Assembly (NCBI GenBank): GCA_009801015.1
Contig: VHZZ01000397.1
Coordinates: 154,494-174,992, forward strand
DNA length: 20,499 nt
From: Silene noctiflora
Lineage: Eukaryota; Streptophyta; Magnoliopsida; Caryophyllales; Caryophyllaceae
Direction of reading: 5' to 3'
Position 1 is the first letter of the stretch. The number at the start of each line of letters is the position of its first letter. This document shows, piece after piece, positions 18,449 to 20,499 of the stretch. The notes under the pieces are model-generated. The model saw only the letters and a list, made by a program, of their open reading frames with translations, was not told where the DNA came from and ran no database searches. The position numbers and the translations under genes were made by a program.

Positions 18449-18783
18449 TTGCCATTTGTAAGAGTCCTCAAGGCATTTGGGTAATGTTGTTGCAGATGTG
18501 TCTTGTAAATGAACAATTGATCATATAACATTCTATCAACAAAATCCTCTACATGACCAGATTAGCCACTCTCTTTGCCTATGTTACATTGACTCGACTG
18601 TAAGTGTGTAGCACACTCTTTTTTGTAAAAAATTTCATGTTTTATTCTAAAATCGAGTGTCATGACATGTGTCGGACACACGAACCGCATCCAATATGAG
18701 TTGCCAATGCAACAGTAGACACTCATCCCAAGTTCCAAATCATACCTTTCTTCCACAATAAGATAACATATCATCTACATTAC

Positions 18784-18961
18784 TATGTTACTCTGACTCT
18801 TCTTATTTCCCCACGTACCAGTGTCGGACACTCGGACAAGGGTATGGCACTTGGACACCTCATTTTAAGCCAAAATATGCATATTTTTCACAAAAACATC
18901 CCAGTCTGACACTTGGACATACGCTAGTGTCGGATACTTCTAAACGAGTCTGAGTAACATA
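18784..18961. mobile_element. MITE-like element with ATGTTACTC(T/A)GACTC ends
   Basis: ATGTTACTCTGACTC (18785-18799) and GAGTCTGAGTAACAT (18946-18960) are inverted copies with one mismatch; one more flanking base on each side also pairs. The interior contains the palindromic GTGTCGGACAC at 18821-18831 and a degenerate copy at 18927-18937. Similar GTGTCGGACAC-rich dispersed repeats are common in dicot genomes. It is non-coding, and the superfamily is unassigned. Confidence 0.55.
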
Positions 18962-19331
18962 TAGAATCCCATCATCCATAACCCTAAACACCCTAAAACT
19001 AATAAACAACATCACCACTTGAGCCAAATACTTGCAATTCAATTTCTTCCATAACCCTCAAGCTTTCTTACACACAGACATAACATAACAATTAACACAT
19101 TCAAAGTATAGAAAAACCATGCAAAGGGCAATCAATCTCAAAAACCCATCAAAAGCTAATCAAGATCAACCAATTCAAACTATACCTAATCGCCCGAATC
19201 ATTAAAACCTTAAAAAAATCAAATCTTTTGCATGTTTAAGCAATCAAAATACAGAAAATAAACATATAATTTCAACACCCAACAAAATAATGAAAATTTA
19301 TAAGATGGGTAGATTAGAGAAGATTTTATAC

Positions 19332-19450
19332 CTCAAAAATGATGGATACCCATAAATTAATTGAAATGAGGGGATGAATTGAATTAAATGAAGTTTAAGA
19401 TTGAAAGATGTGAGAAAAAAAGTGATCACCGGAGACCCATATGAGTGAAG
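19332..19450 (-). other. Probable non-coding first exon of the PHR-type gene
   Basis: The minus strand shows a CT-rich leader-like stretch ending in a good splice donor, TTTTTGAG|GTATAA. The 5' limit is a guess, as no transcript evidence exists. It carries one short upstream ORF. Confidence 0.45.
19333..19353 (-). CDS. Tiny upstream ORF in the PHR-type leader (6 codons plus stop)
   Basis: ATG GGT ATC CAT CAT TTT TGA encodes MGIHHF and stops one base before the donor. It lies entirely in the proposed first exon, so it would be in the mature leader. Whether it is translated is unknown; it may merely damp re-initiation at the main ATG. Confidence 0.3.
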   Translation of the reverse strand: MGIHHF

Positions 19451-19473
19451 GATCACGGATGAGTCATATGGGT
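19435..19473. repeat. 10-bp inverted repeat with CATATG cores near the PHR-type transcription start
   Basis: ACCCATATGA (19435-19444) and TCATATGGGT (19464-19473) are perfect inverted copies around a 19-base spacer. Each arm holds a CATATG E-box-type palindrome. Position near the presumed transcription start suggests a regulatory dyad, but this is inference. Confidence 0.5.
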
Positions 19474-19666
19474 TTGGTTTTTCTGGTTTAAATTAAAATT
19501 CTAAAGCAATTAAAACTACGAGTATTGATAACACGTAAAAGAGTATTTATTCCCCAGGCTAATCCTATGCGATTGCGACTTACCAGTTACCATTCTAGTA
19601 TTGTACTTCTAGTAGTCCTACACAACTACGAAAGTACGGAGTAGTCAAGTAAACGTCAAAGGCCGT

Positions 19667-19690
19667 GTGGTGTGGTGTGGTGTGGTGATG
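19667..19690. repeat. TGTGG pentanucleotide array
   Basis: About four near-perfect GTGTG/TGTGG units run in tandem, with an interrupted fifth. A simple-sequence minisatellite upstream of the PHR-type gene. Confidence 0.7.
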
Positions 19691-19788
19691 TGGTCGGTTG
19701 GGTATGGGTTTGGATCGATATTAGGAGTAATTTAGACTTGATAAAGTTAAAATGAGATAAAATGTCACGGAATATATTGGAACAAGTA

Positions 19789-19810
19789 TTAGTGTCCGGC
19801 CCGCCCGGGC
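19789..19810 (-). mobile_element. Possible Helitron 3' terminus
   Basis: On the minus strand a GC-rich stem GCCCG-GG-CGGGC (19810-19799) is followed by CGGACA and then CTAA with T after it. Hairpin plus CTRR|T is the Helitron 3' end layout. The stem is short and the spacing (6 bases) is a little tight. The body would extend toward 20499 and beyond, and its 5' TC end is not in the window. Confidence 0.3.
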
Positions 19811-20499
19811 TACCTTTATTTAGCATTAAAATTTATGTTCAATTAAATAAAAACTACATTAAAGTTGTATAACTCACAAATTTATCATTAATATATTTTT
19901 TTATGTCATATCTTAAAATTACGAAAAAATAAATTATGAGACAAATTCACTACTCCTGTTATTAATATTTTACTTAAATCGATTGGTTAGCTCATTATTC
20001 GTATATTCTTTACCCGCTCACTATTCAAATGAGTGATTACTATCATATTACTGTATATCTAATGTTACTACAATTCTTTTCCCTACTAACAGAATTACTT
20101 TTACTATTTAGGCATACAATTTTAAGAGACTTATATATTTATATTTATATAAATATACTACATATATGCATTAAATCAAATTGAAATAATTATGAAATAT
20201 TATATTTTTTGGAAATCTAACCTGACTTTTTTACCTTTTAATAGTTTCCATAATATAACATACTTATACTATATTTGTCTATGTTAAATATTTAACATTC
20301 TTTATACTAATTAATACAATAAGTGAGACATGTTTTTTTTAAGGAAAATCACCATATTTTGAGATTTTCTAAATTTATGCTTAAACCAAAACTATAATAT
20401 TTACATTGAAATCCTTTGGTCGGGTCTATCGCATAGTGTTATCGATTAAAAACTATATAGTATAATTAATTTGTATAGATTTATTTAATTACATTGAAA

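Larger units (their letters stand above)
17180..19331 (-). other. Long 5' UTR intron of the PHR-type gene
   Basis: This 2.15 kb stretch has no supported gene. The donor is TTTTTGAG|GTATAA at 19332/19331. Reading frames at 17604-17807, 18562-18774 and 18860-19042 are short and repeat-derived. It contains a 178-bp inverted-repeat element (18784-18961), a C-rich tract (18417-18433) flanked by 13-bp direct repeats, and a further GTGTCGGACAC copy at 18669. Additional non-coding exons inside cannot be excluded. A 5' UTR intron is plausible for this gene family. Confidence 0.5.
19451..20499 (-). promoter_or_regulatory. AT-rich upstream region of the PHR-type gene
   Basis: No gene is seen. The region contains a TGTGG pentamer array (about 19667-19690), a possible Helitron 3' end near 19789-19810, very AT-rich DNA from 19811 onward, and one P1BS-type GTATATTC at 20001-20008. 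The promoter role is by position only. Confidence 0.45.

Noticed and set aside
18562..19042. Two minus-strand frames of 60-70 codons
   Set aside because: They fall in the dispersed GTGTCGGACAC repeat and the leader intron, with no coding character.
1083..19450. A functional cluster linking the three genes
   Set aside because: Receptor kinase, cellulose synthase and phosphate regulator have unrelated roles and mixed orientation. Nothing in sequence shows shared control.

Overview
This is a gene-rich stretch of a plant nuclear genome, almost certainly a dicot. The evidence is spliced genes with canonical GT-AG introns, three plant-only gene families, AT-rich intergenic DNA and short intronic transposon remnants. 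The closest remembered relatives of all three proteins are Arabidopsis genes. I cannot place the species more precisely; a Stowaway-type terminal motif and other dispersed repeats are only weak hints.

Layout. Positions 1-1082 are an AT-rich promoter with a TATA box and seven WRKY-type TTGAC cores. Positions 1083-5009 (+) hold a complete two-exon LRR receptor kinase of the MIK2-like group (1214 aa). Positions 5010-5450 are the convergent 3' ends of this gene and the next. Positions 5451-11110 (-) hold a complete 12-exon secondary-wall cellulose synthase, CesA4/IRX5 type (1037 aa), with several small transposon remnants in its introns. Positions 11111-12401 are the CesA4 promoter and the 3' end of the next gene. 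Positions 12402-17140 (-) are the seven coding exons of a MYB-CC (GARP) transcription factor of the PHR1/PHL1 type (483 aa), the central phosphate-starvation regulator family. One of its introns starts with GC instead of GT. A non-coding first exon lies about 2.15 kb further upstream, ending at 19332. Positions 19450-20499 are its AT-rich promoter, with a possible Helitron terminus.

The three genes are unrelated in function: peptide or damage perception at the plasma membrane, cellulose synthesis for secondary walls, and phosphate signalling in the nucleus. Nothing suggests a cluster or a coordinated pathway. I found no new biological system. What deserves a second look is gene-structure detail: the GC-AG intron, a copied splice donor next to a MITE, a tiny upstream ORF, candidate cis-elements that match the known regulators of each family, and several short inverted-repeat elements. 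All exon junctions were derived by eye from splice consensus, reading phase and remembered family homology. Every coding exon chain closes in frame.
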